Shown: positions 38,900-49,930 of the stretch, in pieces
Layout: each line of letters begins with the position of its first letter
Numbering within the stretch: position 1 is the stretch's first letter
Assembly (NCBI GenBank): GCA_029433525.1
Contig: JAQTIF010000001.1
Span: 992,001-1,056,000, forward strand
Direction: 5' to 3'
DNA from: Enterobacteriaceae bacterium ESL0689
Lineage (GTDB): Bacteria; Pseudomonadota; Gammaproteobacteria; Enterobacterales; Enterobacteriaceae
DNA length: 64,000 nucleotides
The notes under the pieces: model-generated
The model's input: the letters and a program-made list of their open reading frames with translations, nothing else
Databases searched by the model: none
Told to the model about the DNA's origin: nothing
Made by a program: the position numbers and the translations under genes

Positions 38900-39214
38900 T
38901 TATACGCCCGCGTGCAGGATGCGAATATTCATATCCAGCACATGGTCTTTGGTTGCTTCATTGTACGCTTTCATATGCGGGGTTTGCAGATGGGCTTCGA
39001 GATGTGCCACGCTCTCCCACTGCTCAACCATCACAATAGAGTCTGGTGATGTGCTTTGAAAACTGACGCCAGCCGCATAATCAACCATCGGCATATAGCC
39101 GTGGCATCCGGCTTCCTGTAAAACCAGCGGGACGATTTTAGCGAATTGATCGAGCACCGCCTGGCGGTGATGCTGGCCTGGGCGTGTGCGAATTTCTGCA
39201 ATGACAGTCAACAT
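38900..39214 (-). CDS. ygiN: YgiN, quinol monooxygenase (ABM domain)
   Basis: A 104-residue antibiotic-biosynthesis-monooxygenase-fold protein, the E. coli length. MLTVIAEIRTRPGQHHRQAV, VSFQSTSPDSIVMVEQWES and HLEAHLQTPHMKAY match the family. E. coli YgiN works with MdaB in a quinone redox cycle. There it neighbours parE and mdaB; here it lies directly between ytfP and parC, a rearranged or deleted junction. AAGGAG precedes the ATG. Confidence 0.93.
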   Translation of the reverse strand: MLTVIAEIRTRPGQHHRQAVLDQFAKIVPLVLQEAGCHGYMPMVDYAAGVSFQSTSPDSIVMVEQWESVAHLEAHLQTPHMKAYNEATKDHVLDMNIRILHAGV

Positions 39215-39581
39215 GATGAACTCCTTTTTATAGATATGCAGGGCCTGAGAGGTGATCTCATTAGCGCTATTTTGCTTGTCATTTTGGCCTTGGGCAATAT
39301 CAGAAATCCTTACCGGTTTTGTGTCTGTTGCGATTTCCTGATGTCATCTGTCACCAAACTGACTGAGCAGCGATTCAGTTAAGCAAAAATAGTCCTCTGC
39401 GGTTTGTTATTTTTTGCCCCAGATCGGAATATTTTGAATCTGTCTGCCACGAGCTGGCGGGATTTGACTGACAATATCACCCGGTATCATGTTTTGTGAC
39501 TCAGGCGGTGAGATAGGGTATTATCGGCGCTAGTTTTGCCGTCCGTCTGGACGATATGCCGAGATTGAGGATTGACAATTA
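39215..39581. repeat. ygiN-parC gap containing repeat copy 3
   Basis: From about 39243 to 39385: TCATTAGCGCTATTTTGCTTG, TCATTTTGGCCTTGGGCA, AGAAATCCTTACC and TCACCAAACTGACTGAGC follow the order of copy 1 in degraded form. The remaining bases up to parC hold its promoter region. In E. coli several genes lie between ygiN and parC; none remain. Confidence 0.5.
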
Positions 39582-41840
39582 ATGAGTGATATGGCCGAGC
39601 GCCTCGCGCTGCATGAATTTACGGAAAATGCTTATCTGAACTACTCCATGTACGTCATTATGGACAGAGCATTACCGTTTATTGGCGATGGTCTGAAGCC
39701 TGTTCAGCGCCGCATCATTTATGCAATGTCTGAGCTGGGGTTGAATGCCAGCGCAAAATTCAAAAAGTCCGCCCGTACTGTGGGTGATGTGTTGGGTAAA
39801 TATCATCCACATGGCGATAGCGCCTGTTATGAGGCGATGGTGCTGATGGCACAACCTTTCTCTTATCGTTATCCCTTAGTGGATGGGCAAGGGAACTGGG
39901 GGGCACCCGATGATCCAAAATCCTTCGCGGCCATGCGTTATACCGAATCCCGGCTCTCAAAATATGCGGAGCTATTGCTCAGTGAGCTGGGACAAGGTAC
40001 GGTTGACTGGGTGCCGAACTTTGATGGCACTCTGCAGGAGCCGAAAATGTTACCGGCCCGTTTGCCCAATATTCTGCTCAATGGAACAACGGGCATCGCG
40101 GTAGGGATGGCAACCGATATCCCCTCTCATAATTTACGTGAAGTGGCGCAGGCCGCGATCACCCTGATTGATAAACCGCAGACCACGCTTGATGAACTGC
40201 TGGATATCATTCAAGGCCCGGATTTTCCGACCGAAGCGGAAATTATTACTCCCCGTGCTGAGATCTGTAAAATTTACCACACTGGTCGTGGTTCGATACG
40301 TATGCGTGCCGTGTGGAAAAAAGAAGAAGGGGCAGTGGTGATTAGCGCGTTGCCACATCAGGTTTCCGGAGCGCGCATACTGGAACAAATCGCGACACAA
40401 ATGCGCAATAAGAAATTGCCGATGGTCGATGATCTACGCGATGAGTCGGATCACGAAAACCCGACCCGACTGGTGATCGTACCCCGCTCTAACCGGGTGG
40501 ATATGACGCCGGTGATGAACCATCTGTTCGCCACCACCGATCTGGAAAAAAGTTACCGTATCAACATGAATATGATCGGTCTCGATAATCGCCCGGCGGT
40601 GAAAAATCTGCATGCGATCCTGACAGAGTGGCTGACCTTTCGCCGCGATACGGTGCGTCGTCGCCTCGACTATCGTCTGGAGAAGGTGCTTAAACGTCTA
40701 CATATTCTCGATGGCTTCCTGATTGCATTCCTCAATATTGATGAAGTGATTGACATTATTCGCCAGCAGGATGAGCCGAAACCGGCGCTGATGTCGCGTT
40801 TTGCCATTAGCGAAACCCAGGCCGAGGCGATTCTTGAACTGAAACTGCGCCACCTCGCCAGACTGGAAGAGATGAAAATCCGTGGTGAGCAGAGCACACT
40901 GGAAAAAGAGCGTGATCAGCTACAGGCAATCCTCGCGTCTGAGCGTAAAATGAATAACCTGCTGAAAAAGGAGTTGCAGGCCGATGCCGATACGTTCGGC
41001 GATGTACGGCGTTCCCCGCTGTGTGAGCGTGAAGAAGCGAAAGCGATGAGTGAGCATGACATGTTGCCCTCTGAACCCGTGACCATCGTGCTATCGCAAA
41101 TGGGCTGGGTACGGAGTGCTAAAGGTCACGATATTGACGCCCAGGGATTAAACTATAAAGCGGGAGATAGCTGGAAAGCCTCGGTGAAAGGCAAAAGTAA
41201 CCAGCCCGTCGTGTTTATTGATACCACCGGTCGTAGTTACGCTATCGATCCCCTCACCCTGCCATCAGCACGGGGACAGGGAGAACCGCTGACCGGTAAG
41301 CTGACATTACCGCCTGGGGCCAGCATTGAACATATGCTGATGGAAAATGATAACTGCAAACTGTTGATGGCGTCTGATGCGGGGTATGGTTTTGTCTGTA
41401 CCTTTAATGATCTGATCACACGCAATCGTGCCGGAAAAACCGTGCTCACCTTGCCGGATAAGGCCCGTGTCATGGCCCCGGTGATTATCGAAGATGAAAG
41501 CGATATGTTGTTAGCGATAACCCAGACCGGCCATATGCTGATGTTCCCGGTCAGCGATTTACCGCAGTTATCGAAAGGGAAAGGAAATAAGATTATCAAT
41601 ATTTCAGCGGCCGAGGCCGCAGCCGGACAAGATGGGCTGGCGCATCTATTTGTGCTACCCGCACAGAGCACACTGACGGTTTATGTCGGCAAACGTAAGA
41701 TAAAACTCTCCCCCCAGGAGCTACAAAAAGTGTGCGGTGAGCGGGGACGGCGTGGTGCTTTAATGCGCGGGCTGCAAAAAATTGATCGTGTGGATGTTGA
41801 TTCACCGCGTCCTGTGCCTGCGGGTGATAGCAAAGAGTAA
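39582..41840 (+). CDS. parC: ParC, topoisomerase IV subunit A
   Basis: The DNA-cleaving subunit of topoisomerase IV, which decatenates daughter chromosomes with ParE. 752 residues, same as E. coli. The winged helix carries catalytic Tyr120 in [10 protein letters not shown]. The quinolone-determining region reads [12 protein letters not shown] with Ser80 and Glu84, the wild-type susceptible residues. A coiled-coil gate ([16 protein letters not shown]) and a C-terminal beta-pinwheel domain follow. The N-terminus [20 protein letters not shown] is typical. The partner parE is not in the window. Confidence 0.97.
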   Translation: MSDMAERLALHEFTENAYLNYSMYVIMDRALPFIGDGLKPVQRRIIYAMSELGLNASAKFKKSARTVGDVLGKYHPHGDSACYEAMVLMAQPFSYRYPLVDGQGNWGAPDDPKSFAAMRYTESRLSKYAELLLSELGQGTVDWVPNFDGTLQEPKMLPARLPNILLNGTTGIAVGMATDIPSHNLREVAQAAITLIDKPQTTLDELLDIIQGPDFPTEAEIITPRAEICKIYHTGRGSIRMRAVWKKEEGAVVISALPHQVSGARILEQIATQMRNKKLPMVDDLRDESDHENPTRLVIVPRSNRVDMTPVMNHLFATTDLEKSYRINMNMIGLDNRPAVKNLHAILTEWLTFRRDTVRRRLDYRLEKVLKRLHILDGFLIAFLNIDEVIDIIRQQDEPKPALMSRFAISETQAEAILELKLRHLARLEEMKIRGEQSTLEKERDQLQAILASERKMNNLLKKELQADADTFGDVRRSPLCEREEAKAMSEHDMLPSEPVTIVLSQMGWVRSAKGHDIDAQGLNYKAGDSWKASVKGKSNQPVVFIDTTGRSYAIDPLTLPSARGQGEPLTGKLTLPPGASIEHMLMENDNCKLLMASDAGYGFVCTFNDLITRNRAGKTVLTLPDKARVMAPVIIEDESDMLLAITQTGHMLMFPVSDLPQLSKGKGNKIINISAAEAAAGQDGLAHLFVLPAQSTLTVYVGKRKIKLSPQELQKVCGERGRRGALMRGLQKIDRVDVDSPRPVPAGDSKE

Positions 41841-41911
41841 CGAATAAGATGAGTGTTTCCTGCCCGGTGCGGGCAGGAACAGGCTAACAGGTTCTGGTTT
41901 TCGAGGTTGCT

Positions 41912-42649
41912 ATGCTATTTATTTTGCGGCTCATTGTTGTTGTTATTTATTGTATCCTGGTGTGTCTGCTGGGTTGTATTTACTGTTTGTTCACCCCCCG
42001 CAACCCGAAACATGTTGCCACTTTTGGCCATATGTTTGGCCGACTGGCCCCGGTATTCGGCTTACGAGTCGAAACACGCAAGCCCGCTGATGCTGAAGAG
42101 TATGGCAACGCTATCTACATTGCCAACCATCAGAATAATTATGATATGGTGACCGCCTCGGCAATTGTACAGTCACCGACCGTGACCGTCGGTAAAAAAA
42201 GCCTGGTATGGATCCCCTTCTTCGGTCAGCTCTACTGGCTGACAGGCAATCTGTTGATTGACCGTAATAACCGGGCCAAAGCCTATGATACAATCACTCA
42301 GGTGGTGGAGGCGTTTAAAACACGGCGGATCTCATTCTGGATGTTTCCGGAAGGGACACGAAGCCGTGGCCGGGGCTTACAGCCATTTAAAACCGGCGCT
42401 TTTCATGCCGCGATTGCGGCGGGGGTGCCGATTATCCCGATTTGTGTGTCCAGTACCAACAATAAAATTAAACTTAACCGTTTAAATAATGGTTTGGTGA
42501 TTGTTGAAATGTTACCGCCGGTGGATACCCGTTCGTATGGCAAAGAGGATGTCCGGGCGTTGGCCGCGCACTGTCGCGAACTGATGGTGGCGAAGATTGC
42601 GGAACTGGACAGTGAAGTCTCCCGGCGCGAGAGTGCGGCAAAGGGATAA
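41912..42649 (+). CDS. plsC: PlsC, 1-acylglycerol-3-phosphate acyltransferase
   Basis: Adds the second acyl chain to lysophosphatidic acid to make phosphatidic acid, at the inner membrane. 245 residues, as in E. coli. An N-terminal hydrophobic helix (IVVVIYCILVCLLGCIYCL), the catalytic HX4D motif NHQNNYD (His73, Asp78), FPEGTRSRG (145-153) and VPIIPICV are all present. GAGG lies before the ATG. It follows parC by 71 bases, as in E. coli, where the two are cotranscribed, and precedes ftsP. Confidence 0.96.
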   Translation: MLFILRLIVVVIYCILVCLLGCIYCLFTPRNPKHVATFGHMFGRLAPVFGLRVETRKPADAEEYGNAIYIANHQNNYDMVTASAIVQSPTVTVGKKSLVWIPFFGQLYWLTGNLLIDRNNRAKAYDTITQVVEAFKTRRISFWMFPEGTRSRGRGLQPFKTGAFHAAIAAGVPIIPICVSSTNNKIKLNRLNNGLVIVEMLPPVDTRSYGKEDVRALAAHCRELMVAKIAELDSEVSRRESAAKG

Positions 42650-42733
42650 CCGATCAAGGGGCGCCATCCTCTGAGCCTGGGGCCTGCAGGACATGATTTT
42701 TGTTGATTTATATCAGTATTTCATGGAGTTACT

Positions 42734-44146
42734 ATGTCATTCAGTCGGCGTCAGTTTATTCGGGCCACAGGCGTAGCACTGTGCGCGGGAGCGGTGCCGC
42801 TGAAGGTCTCTGCCGCCAGTCAGCAACCGGTGTTACCGGTGCCGCCGTTGCTGGAGTCGCGCCGTGGTCAGCCGCTGTTTTTAACTTTACAGCGCACCCA
42901 CTGGTCGTTTTCTCTCGGCACCCGCGCCACGGTATGGGGGGTCAATAACCACTATCCCGGGCCGACGATCCGCGTGTCAAATGGTGACGATATCAAGCTG
43001 ATCTACAGCAACCGTCTGACAGAAAATGTGGCGATGACGATCCGTGGTTTACAGGTTCCCGGCCCACTGATCGGCGGGGCGACACGGGTGATGGCACCCA
43101 ATACGGACTGGGCACCGGTGCTGCCGATTCGCCAGAATGCTGCAACCCTGTGGTATCAGGCGAATACGCCAAACCACATGGCCAGACAGGTCTATAATGG
43201 CCTGGTCGGAATGTGTCTGATTGAAGATAAAATCAGCAAAAGTTTACCACTTCCTAATCACTATGGTGTTGATGATTTACCACTGATTATCCAGGATAAA
43301 CGGCTGAATAATTTCGGTGCACCGGAATACCGGGAGCCGGGTAGCGGCGGTTTTGTCGGGGATACCTTACTGGTGAACGGCGCACAAAGTCCTTATGCCG
43401 AAGTGCCGCGTGGCTGGATACGCCTGCGTTTACTGAACGCTTCTCATTCCCGTCGCTATCAGCTACGGATGAGTGATAACCGTCAGATCTATGTGATTGC
43501 AGGTGATCTGGGGTTTTTACCGGTGCCGGTTTCATTGAGGCAGCTAGCGCTGGCACCGGGGGAGCGGCGAGAGATTTTAGTCGATATGAGTAGTGGTGAA
43601 GAAGTGTCGATCACCTGTGGCGAATCGGCAGGTTTTGTCGATCGTATTCGCGGCTTTTTTAAGCCATCAGGCACGCTGATATCGACATTATTGCTCACGT
43701 TACGTCCTGCGGGATTATTACCTATGGCCAGCGATAATCTCCCGGTGCGTCTGTTGCCATCAACGCCGCCGGTCGGTGCGCCAGTGAGTTCGCGTGATAT
43801 TTCGCTGGGTGAGAGTCCGGGAATTAATGGTCAGTTGTGGAACCCTCAACGTATTGATATTACGGCGTTACAGGGAACGTGGGAACGCTGGATTGTGCAT
43901 GCTGAATTACCCCAATCGTTCCATATCGAAGGCGTGATGTTCCAGTTACGTAACGTCAATGGTTCCCTGCCTTTCCCCGAAGATCGCGGCTGGAAAGATA
44001 CTGTCTGGGTCGATGGACAGGTGGAGTTGCTGGTGTATTATACGCAACCCTCTTGGCCCAACTATCCTTTTCAGTTCCTCAGCCAGACCCTGGAATTGGC
44101 TGATCGTGGGTCGATTGGTCAGTTACTGGTCAATCCGGCAACATAA
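42734..44146 (+). CDS. ftsP: FtsP (SufI), Tat-exported cell division protein
   Basis: A 470-residue periplasmic protein that stabilises the divisome under stress. The Tat signal SRRQFIRATGVALCAGA at residues 4-20 is followed by AxA cleavage after KVSAA. The three cupredoxin domains resemble multicopper oxidases (YQANTPNHMARQVYNGLVGM, DLPLIIQDKRL, SFHIEGVMFQLRNVNG), but the copper-ligand histidine motifs HxH are missing, so it is a structural relative without oxidase activity. The ATG at 42734 has GGAGTTA upstream. Third gene of the parC-plsC-ftsP series. Confidence 0.94.
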   Translation: MSFSRRQFIRATGVALCAGAVPLKVSAASQQPVLPVPPLLESRRGQPLFLTLQRTHWSFSLGTRATVWGVNNHYPGPTIRVSNGDDIKLIYSNRLTENVAMTIRGLQVPGPLIGGATRVMAPNTDWAPVLPIRQNAATLWYQANTPNHMARQVYNGLVGMCLIEDKISKSLPLPNHYGVDDLPLIIQDKRLNNFGAPEYREPGSGGFVGDTLLVNGAQSPYAEVPRGWIRLRLLNASHSRRYQLRMSDNRQIYVIAGDLGFLPVPVSLRQLALAPGERREILVDMSSGEEVSITCGESAGFVDRIRGFFKPSGTLISTLLLTLRPAGLLPMASDNLPVRLLPSTPPVGAPVSSRDISLGESPGINGQLWNPQRIDITALQGTWERWIVHAELPQSFHIEGVMFQLRNVNGSLPFPEDRGWKDTVWVDGQVELLVYYTQPSWPNYPFQFLSQTLELADRGSIGQLLVNPAT

Positions 44147-44264
44147 ACCTGACTGCCTTGTCATATCATGATGAGCGGCAGAAAGAACAGGCTTCATTTA
44201 TCTTATCGATCCGGCTTATAATCGCCGACCTTTGGTTATTTTTTATCATTTCTCCGGAAGTCAT

Positions 44265-46424
44265 ATGAGCGCAATATCCCTCATCCAGCCAGAACGAGAT
44301 CTTTTCTCCTGGCCAAAATACTGGGCTGCTTGTTTGGGCCCCGCGCCATTCCTGCCGATGTCGCGTGACGAAATGGATCAACTTGGCTGGGATAGCTGCG
44401 ATATTATCATCGTGACCGGTGACGCCTATGTTGACCATCCCAGTTTTGGGATGGCGATTTGTGGCCGGATGCTTGAATCACAGGGGTATCGTGTCGGGAT
44501 TATTGCGCAACCTGACTGGAACAATAAGCATGATTTTATGCGTCTCGGCAAACCGAATCTTTTCTTTGGCGTCACTGCCGGTAACATGGATTCGATGATC
44601 AATCGTTACACCGCTGATCGTAAACTGCGTCATGATGATGCCTATACCCCAGGCAATATTGCGGGTAAACGGCCTGATCGGGCGACACTGGTCTATACCC
44701 AGCGTTGTAAAGAGGCGTGGAAAACGGTGCCGGTCATTCTCGGGGGAATTGAGGCCAGCCTGCGTCGTACCGCGCATTATGATTACTGGTCCGATACCGT
44801 GCGTCGTTCTGTGCTGGTGGATTCGAAGGCGGATATGCTGATATTTGGCAATGGCGAGCGACCACTGGTCGAAGTGGCGCATCGTCTGGCTGCCGGGGAA
44901 AACATTAGCCAGATCCGTGATGTGCGTAATACGGCAATCATGGTTAAAGAGGCGCTACCTGGCTGGCAGGGCATTGATTCCACACGACTGGATACACCAG
45001 GGAAAATTGACCCGATCCTGCACCCTTATGGTGAAGACTTACCCTGTGCGGACAATAAAAAGGGGGGCGCTCAGTCACAAAAGGCCCAACCCGTGACCGT
45101 CCAGCCGCCGCGTCCAAAACCGTGGGAAAAGACCTATGTCCTGTTGCCATCTTTCGAGAAAGTCAAAGGTGACAAAGTGTTGTATGCCCATGCCTCACGC
45201 ATTTTGCATCATGAAACCAACCCTGGTTGCGCACGCGCGTTAATGCAAAAACATAGCGAGCGTTATGTCTGGATTAATCCGCCCGCGATCCCTTTATCGA
45301 CAGAAGAGATGGACAGCGTGTTTGCGCTCCCCTATCAGCGCGTTCCCCATCCCGCTTATGGCGATGCACGGATCCCGGCTTATGAAATGATCCGCTTCTC
45401 GGTAAATATTATGCGCGGCTGTTTCGGCGGCTGCGCATTCTGTTCGATTACCGAGCACGAAGGACGTATTATTCAGAGTCGTTCTGAAGACTCGATCATT
45501 GATGAAATCAGTGCGATTCGCGATACCGTCCCCGGTTTTACCGGGGTTATCTCTGATCTTGGTGGCCCTACAGCGAATATGTATATGCTGCGCTGCCAGT
45601 CACCACGGGCGGAACAAACCTGTCGTCGTCTGTCCTGTGTGTACCCGGATATTTGCCCGCATATGGATACCAATCACCAGCCAACCATCGATCTGTATCG
45701 TCGTGCCCGTAGCTTAGACGGGATCAAAAAGATCCTTATTGCTTCCGGTGTGCGTTATGACATTGCGGTCAAAGATCCCCGTTATATCAAAGAGCTGGTC
45801 ACATACCATGTGGGGGGGTATCTGAAAATTGCCCCCGAACATACCGAGATCGGCCCGTTATCGAAAATGATGAAACCCGGCATGGGCAGCTATGAGCGTT
45901 TCAAAGCGTTATTCGATAGCTATTCGCAACAGGCGGGAAAAGAGCAGTATCTTATTCCGTACTTTATTTCTGCCCATCCCGGTACACGTGATGAAGATAT
46001 GGTCAATCTGGCATTGTGGCTGAAGAAACACCGTTTCCGGCTCGATCAGGTACAGAACTTCTACCCGTCACCGCTGGCTAATGCGACCACCATGTATTAT
46101 ACCGCTAAGAATCCGCTGGTTAAGGTTGACTATCACAGTGAAGAGGTGGTAGTGCCGAAAGGGGATAAACAGCGTCGTTTGCAGAAGGCATTGTTGCGTT
46201 ATCACGATCCGGCCAACTGGCCACTGATCCGTCAGGCGCTGGAAGCGATGGGAAAATCCCATCTGATAGGCTCACGCCGGGATTGTCTGGTGCCCGCACC
46301 GACCCGTGATGAACTGCGTGAAGCGCGACGTTACCATCGTCATAGTCGCCCGGCACTGACCCGGCACGCGCCGATGACACATCAGCAGCAGCCTGCTTCA
46401 GTAGCGAAGAAAGGTCGCCGTTAA
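44265..46424 (+). CDS. ygiQ: YgiQ, radical SAM family protein
   Basis: A 719-residue iron-sulfur enzyme (E. coli 739); its reaction is not established. An N-terminal region (to about 340) precedes the radical SAM barrel with the cluster motif [10 protein letters not shown] (CX3CX2C), then [20 protein letters not shown] and [14 protein letters not shown]-terminal basic, proline-rich tail follows. The start at 44265 was chosen for CCGGAAG upstream and the [16 protein letters not shown] beginning; the open frame begins a little earlier. Downstream of ftsP; a CCTCC/GGAGG stem with TTTT ends it (46474-46495). Confidence 0.93.
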   Translation: MSAISLIQPERDLFSWPKYWAACLGPAPFLPMSRDEMDQLGWDSCDIIIVTGDAYVDHPSFGMAICGRMLESQGYRVGIIAQPDWNNKHDFMRLGKPNLFFGVTAGNMDSMINRYTADRKLRHDDAYTPGNIAGKRPDRATLVYTQRCKEAWKTVPVILGGIEASLRRTAHYDYWSDTVRRSVLVDSKADMLIFGNGERPLVEVAHRLAAGENISQIRDVRNTAIMVKEALPGWQGIDSTRLDTPGKIDPILHPYGEDLPCADNKKGGAQSQKAQPVTVQPPRPKPWEKTYVLLPSFEKVKGDKVLYAHASRILHHETNPGCARALMQKHSERYVWINPPAIPLSTEEMDSVFALPYQRVPHPAYGDARIPAYEMIRFSVNIMRGCFGGCAFCSITEHEGRIIQSRSEDSIIDEISAIRDTVPGFTGVISDLGGPTANMYMLRCQSPRAEQTCRRLSCVYPDICPHMDTNHQPTIDLYRRARSLDGIKKILIASGVRYDIAVKDPRYIKELVTYHVGGYLKIAPEHTEIGPLSKMMKPGMGSYERFKALFDSYSQQAGKEQYLIPYFISAHPGTRDEDMVNLALWLKKHRFRLDQVQNFYPSPLANATTMYYTAKNPLVKVDYHSEEVVVPKGDKQRRLQKALLRYHDPANWPLIRQALEAMGKSHLIGSRRDCLVPAPTRDELREARRYHRHSRPALTRHAPMTHQQQPASVAKKGRR

Positions 46425-46473
46425 GAAGCCTTTCCCCGATCGGAACCTGGGCGGGATGTGTCAGTGACTAACA

Positions 46474-46495
46474 CCTCCCGCGAGGAGGCTATTTT
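46474..46495 (+). terminator. terminator of ygiQ
   Basis: CCTCC, loop CGCGA, GGAGG, then CTATTTTG. Short but well placed; it overlaps the 3' end of the converging yghB. Confidence 0.6.
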
Positions 46496-47154
46496 GACGA
46501 GCGACAGAATTTTTTTCTGATAACCACCGCCAGTGTCGCCAGCAGACCGGCGCACAACAAAACAACGGGCAGGATCATCAGACAGGTCATGACCTGATCT
46601 TCATGGCGTTTGACAAAAGGGATCATGTTGAGAAGATACCCCAGCCCGGTGATCGTGCAGACCCACAGTAACGCACTCAACCAGTTAAAAACCTGGAAAC
46701 GACGGTTGGGCAGACCGGAAATACCGGCCATCGTCGGTAATAGTGTCCGAATGAAAGCCAGAAAGCGCCCGGCGAGTAGCGCCAGCAGACCATACTGATC
46801 AAACAGCCAGGTGGCTCGCTGATGGTATTTGGGCGGCAGATGGGCGAGCCAGCCTTTGACCGTCGCGGTATTGCCGAGCCAGCGCCCCTGGAGATAACTG
46901 AACCAGCAGCCAAGACTGGCGGCGACAGTCAGTATCGCGACAGCGATAGCCGGATGCATCACCCCTTTAGCGATCAATGCACCGGTGAGCAGCAACAGGC
47001 TGTCTCCAGGGAGAAAAGAAGCCGGGAGCAGGCCATTTTCCAGCACCAGCGTGGCAAATATGATCAGATAGATAAATTCGATAACCTGTGGATTGGCCAG
47101 CGCGGCAAAATCATGATGCCAGAGCGCGGCAATGATCTCTTGAATGACAACCAT
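46489..47154 (-). CDS. yghB: YghB, DedA-family inner-membrane protein
   Basis: A 221-residue DedA/SNARE-associated (VTT) protein (E. coli 219), involved with YqjA in membrane-potential and alkaline tolerance and linked to undecaprenyl-phosphate or phospholipid flipping in this family. Segments: [19 protein letters not shown], the family motif [12 protein letters not shown], then FGRF-like [18 protein letters not shown], followed by two helices and a basic tail. E. coli also has yghB beside metC, both on the same strand, as here. Confidence 0.93.
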   Translation of the reverse strand: MVVIQEIIAALWHHDFAALANPQVIEFIYLIIFATLVLENGLLPASFLPGDSLLLLTGALIAKGVMHPAIAVAILTVAASLGCWFSYLQGRWLGNTATVKGWLAHLPPKYHQRATWLFDQYGLLALLAGRFLAFIRTLLPTMAGISGLPNRRFQVFNWLSALLWVCTITGLGYLLNMIPFVKRHEDQVMTCLMILPVVLLCAGLLATLAVVIRKKFCRSSK

Positions 47155-47235
47155 GTACTTTCCTGAATATCGTATGCTAACGAGCCATGAACGGCTCGTA
47201 CTTCAATATCACGACCATGATGATTGACGACCACT

Positions 47236-48423
47236 TTACACGATACGAGAGAATCCTGCTGCTAAATCAGCCAGTAAATCATCAACATTTTCTAAACCGA
47301 CATGGAGTCGAATCAGTGTTCCGCTGAAATCGATCTCGCTACCAGGGCGGATAGCGGCGATCTGTTCTGGCTGGCTGGCGAGGATCAGCGACTCGAAGCC
47401 CCCCCAGGAGTAGGCCATATGAAACAGGCGAAAATGATCCAGGTAAGCGGAGAGTTCAGCATCGGTAAGTCGTTTAGTGAGAATAAAAGAGAACAGGCCG
47501 CTACTGCCACTAAAATCACGTTGCCAGAAGGCATGCCCTTTACTGCCAGGCAGCGCCGGATGGTTAACCCGTGCCACCTGAGGATGTTGTGCCAGCCATT
47601 CGGCGATTTGCAGGCTGCTTTCATGGTGCTGGCGCAGGCGAACAGCCAGGGTACGTAAGCCGCGGCTGGTCATATAAGCGGTATCAGCGTCGACCATCTG
47701 TCCCAGCAGATAGGCATTTTCGCGCAGTTGATCCCAGCAGCGGGCATTGGCGACGGCGGTGCCGATCATCGCATCCGAATGGCCGATCAGATACTTCGTC
47801 CCCGCCTGAATAGAGATATCGATACCGAAGTCCAGCGCTTTGAACAGTACGCCCGCCGCCCAGGTATTATCGAGAATAATGATAGCTTCCGGTGCCACGC
47901 GGCGCACCGCCGCAACGATCGCGGGTACGTCATGAACTTCCATGGTCAGAGAACCGGGGGATTCGAGAAAAACGATGCGGGTATCAGGCTGAACCAGCCG
48001 GGCAATATCTGCACCGATAAGCGGATCGAACCAGTGGGTGGTCACCCCGAAGCGGGTGAGGATCTGGTGACAAAAATCCTGGCTCGTTTCGTAGGCATTG
48101 CTGGTCATCAGAATATGATCACCTGCGGTGACAAAAGCGAGGATCGTATTGGCAATCGCCGCCGCACCACAAGGGAACAGCGCACAGCCTGCGCCACCTT
48201 CCAGTTCACACATGGCTTCCTGCAGAGCGAAATGGGTGAGTGTACCGCGACGGCCATAAAACAGCGCACCATTTGCCCGGTTATGGGCCGCCTGTGTTTT
48301 CGCCGCCACGGTATCGAAAACCAATGAGGATGCCCGTTGAATGACACTATTAACCGCACCATGAGTATATTTTTTACCCCGTCCGGCGTTGACCAGTGTG
48401 GTGGCAAGATGTTTATCTTTCAT
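47236..48423 (-). CDS. metC: MetC, cystathionine beta-lyase
   Basis: Cleaves cystathionine to homocysteine, pyruvate and ammonia in methionine synthesis; also acts as an alanine racemase side activity in E. coli. 395 residues, same as E. coli. A PLP fold-type I enzyme with the Schiff-base Lys210 in [14 protein letters not shown], and upstream [20 protein letters not shown] and [13 protein letters not shown]. Divergent from exbB across 252 bp that contains a Fur box. No MetJ-type repeats were seen with confidence. Confidence 0.96.
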   Translation of the reverse strand: MKDKHLATTLVNAGRGKKYTHGAVNSVIQRASSLVFDTVAAKTQAAHNRANGALFYGRRGTLTHFALQEAMCELEGGAGCALFPCGAAAIANTILAFVTAGDHILMTSNAYETSQDFCHQILTRFGVTTHWFDPLIGADIARLVQPDTRIVFLESPGSLTMEVHDVPAIVAAVRRVAPEAIIILDNTWAAGVLFKALDFGIDISIQAGTKYLIGHSDAMIGTAVANARCWDQLRENAYLLGQMVDADTAYMTSRGLRTLAVRLRQHHESSLQIAEWLAQHPQVARVNHPALPGSKGHAFWQRDFSGSSGLFSFILTKRLTDAELSAYLDHFRLFHMAYSWGGFESLILASQPEQIAAIRPGSEIDFSGTLIRLHVGLENVDDLLADLAAGFSRIV

Positions 48424-48598
48424 AGAATTACCCTGATTTTATCCCTCTGTACAGAGGGATAAATTAACATGAATCTGCGGTTACGTACCGTGGTATCCCG
48501 ATGACAGGGCAAAATTTTGTTCTGTGGCAGGTTAACCTTTTTTTCGCGCTAACTCGTTGACAATATCGCCATTATTGACTACCTGATGTAAATAGTAA

Positions 48599-48613
48599 TG
48601 AGAACGACTATCA
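48599..48613. promoter_or_regulatory. candidate Fur box upstream of exbB
   Basis: TGAGAACGACTATCA matches the 7-1-7 Fur consensus TGATAATNATTATCA at 12 of 14 defined positions. It is 63 bp before the exbB start. Iron repression of exbBD by Fur is established in E. coli; the exact site here is inferred. Confidence 0.65.
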
Positions 48614-48675
48614 ATTCAGGGTTGTTTTGATATGATGTCTCTGGATTGAATGATTGATGGAGTGGAGACTTTAGC

Positions 48676-49413
48676 GTGGGGAATAATTTAATGCCGACGG
48701 ATCTTTCTGTCTGGGGTATGTATCATCATGCTGATATTGTTGTAAAAATAGTCATGATCGGCCTGGTTCTGGCCTCGGTCGTGACATGGGCTATTTTTTT
48801 TGGCAAAGGCGCCGAAATTCTCTCCAGTCAGCGTCGCCTCAAACGTGAACAACAGCAATTAAGTGCGGCACGCTCTCTTGAGCAGGCGAGCGATATCGCC
48901 AGCGATTTTCATACGCATAGCTTGATCACATCACTGATTGGTGAAGCGCAGGATGAGCGGGAACGTTCGGTCGGTGTCGAGAGCAACAAAGGAATTAAAG
49001 AGCGCACAGCGTTTCGTCTTGAGCGCCGGGTCGCGTTTATCTGCCGTCATATGGGGCGGGGAAACGGTTATCTGGCAACGATTGGGGCGATTTCTCCCTT
49101 TGTCGGGCTGTTTGGTACCGTGTGGGGAATTATGAATAGCTTTATCGGTATTGCTCAGACCCAGACGACCAACCTTGCTGTTGTCGCACCGGGTATCGCT
49201 GAAGCGTTGCTGGCGACCGCGATCGGCCTGTTTGCCGCGATCCCAGCGGTGGTTATCTATAATATTTTTGCCCGCATGATTGCCGGTTACAAGGCGCTGC
49301 TGGGAGATGTCGCGGCGCAGATATTACTGCTACAAAGTCGTGATCTGGATCTGGCTGATAGCCATCATCATCGTCATTCGGTTCGTCCGGCGCACAAATT
49401 ACGCATAGGTTGA
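48676..49413 (+). CDS. exbB: ExbB, TonB-system proton channel subunit
   Basis: With ExbD it harvests the proton motive force to energise TonB and outer-membrane iron and B12 receptors. 245 residues (E. coli 244). Three helices: the first near VKIVMIGLVLASVVTWAIFF, then NGYLATIGAISPFVGLFGTV and IAEALLATAIGLFAAIPAVV, with the conserved helix-3 acidic residue in AEALL. The GTG start gives MGNNLM, as in E. coli. Six bases to exbD. TonB itself is not in this window. Confidence 0.96.
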   Translation: MGNNLMPTDLSVWGMYHHADIVVKIVMIGLVLASVVTWAIFFGKGAEILSSQRRLKREQQQLSAARSLEQASDIASDFHTHSLITSLIGEAQDERERSVGVESNKGIKERTAFRLERRVAFICRHMGRGNGYLATIGAISPFVGLFGTVWGIMNSFIGIAQTQTTNLAVVAPGIAEALLATAIGLFAAIPAVVIYNIFARMIAGYKALLGDVAAQILLLQSRDLDLADSHHHRHSVRPAHKLRIG

Positions 49414-49419
49414 TGTTTT

Positions 49420-49845
49420 ATGGCGATGCATTTTAACGAAAACCTTGATGATAGTAATGAAATGCACGACATCAATGTGACGCCATTTATTGACGTCATG
49501 CTGGTGTTGCTGATTATCTTTATGGTTGCTGCGCCGCTGGCGACCGTAGATGTCAAAGTCAATCTTCCCGCCTCGACCAGTCAGCCGCAGCCGCGTCCGG
49601 AAAAGCCGGTCTATCTGTCGGTGAAAGCGGATAAAACCCTGTTTATCGGTAACGATCCCGTAACCGAAGAGAGCATGATTAACGCCCTTGATGCGCTGAC
49701 CGAAGGAAAAAAAGAGACTACCGTCTTCTTCCGGGCAGATAAAACCGTGGATTACGAGACCGTCATGCGGGTGATGGATACACTGCACCAGGCGGGTTAT
49801 CTCAAAATTGGTCTGGTGGGTGAAGAGACGATAAAAGCTGATTAA
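49420..49845 (+). CDS. exbD: ExbD, TonB-system proton channel subunit
   Basis: A 141-residue partner of ExbB (same length as E. coli). Cytoplasmic MAMHFNENLDDSNEMHDINV, a single helix TPFIDVMLVLLIIFMVAA with the essential Asp25, then a periplasmic domain that contacts TonB. It is followed by a hairpin (CAGCACAC...GTGTGCTG, about 49899-49930) that probably ends the operon. Complete; no defects. Confidence 0.96.
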   Translation: MAMHFNENLDDSNEMHDINVTPFIDVMLVLLIIFMVAAPLATVDVKVNLPASTSQPQPRPEKPVYLSVKADKTLFIGNDPVTEESMINALDALTEGKKETTVFFRADKTVDYETVMRVMDTLHQAGYLKIGLVGEETIKAD

Positions 49846-49898
49846 CCCACCACGCTTTCCCTGGTACTGCCGCCCTTGCCTTGATAAGAATAACCGAA

Positions 49899-49930
49899 AA
49901 CAGCACACCTCCCGATGGGGTAGTGTGCTG
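49899..49930 (+). terminator. probable exbBD terminator
   Basis: CAGCACAC pairs with GTGTGCTG across a 14-nt loop, then ATGGTTTATTCC. The T-run is weak, but the stem is perfect and well placed 54 bases after exbD. Confidence 0.55.

Noticed and set aside
39820-39834. Possible quinolone-resistance mutation in parC
   Set aside because: Codons 80 and 84 read Ser and Glu, the susceptible residues of E. coli ParC.
42734-44146. ftsP as a copper oxidase
   Set aside because: The copper-ligand HxH motifs are missing; the Tat signal and gene order fit FtsP.
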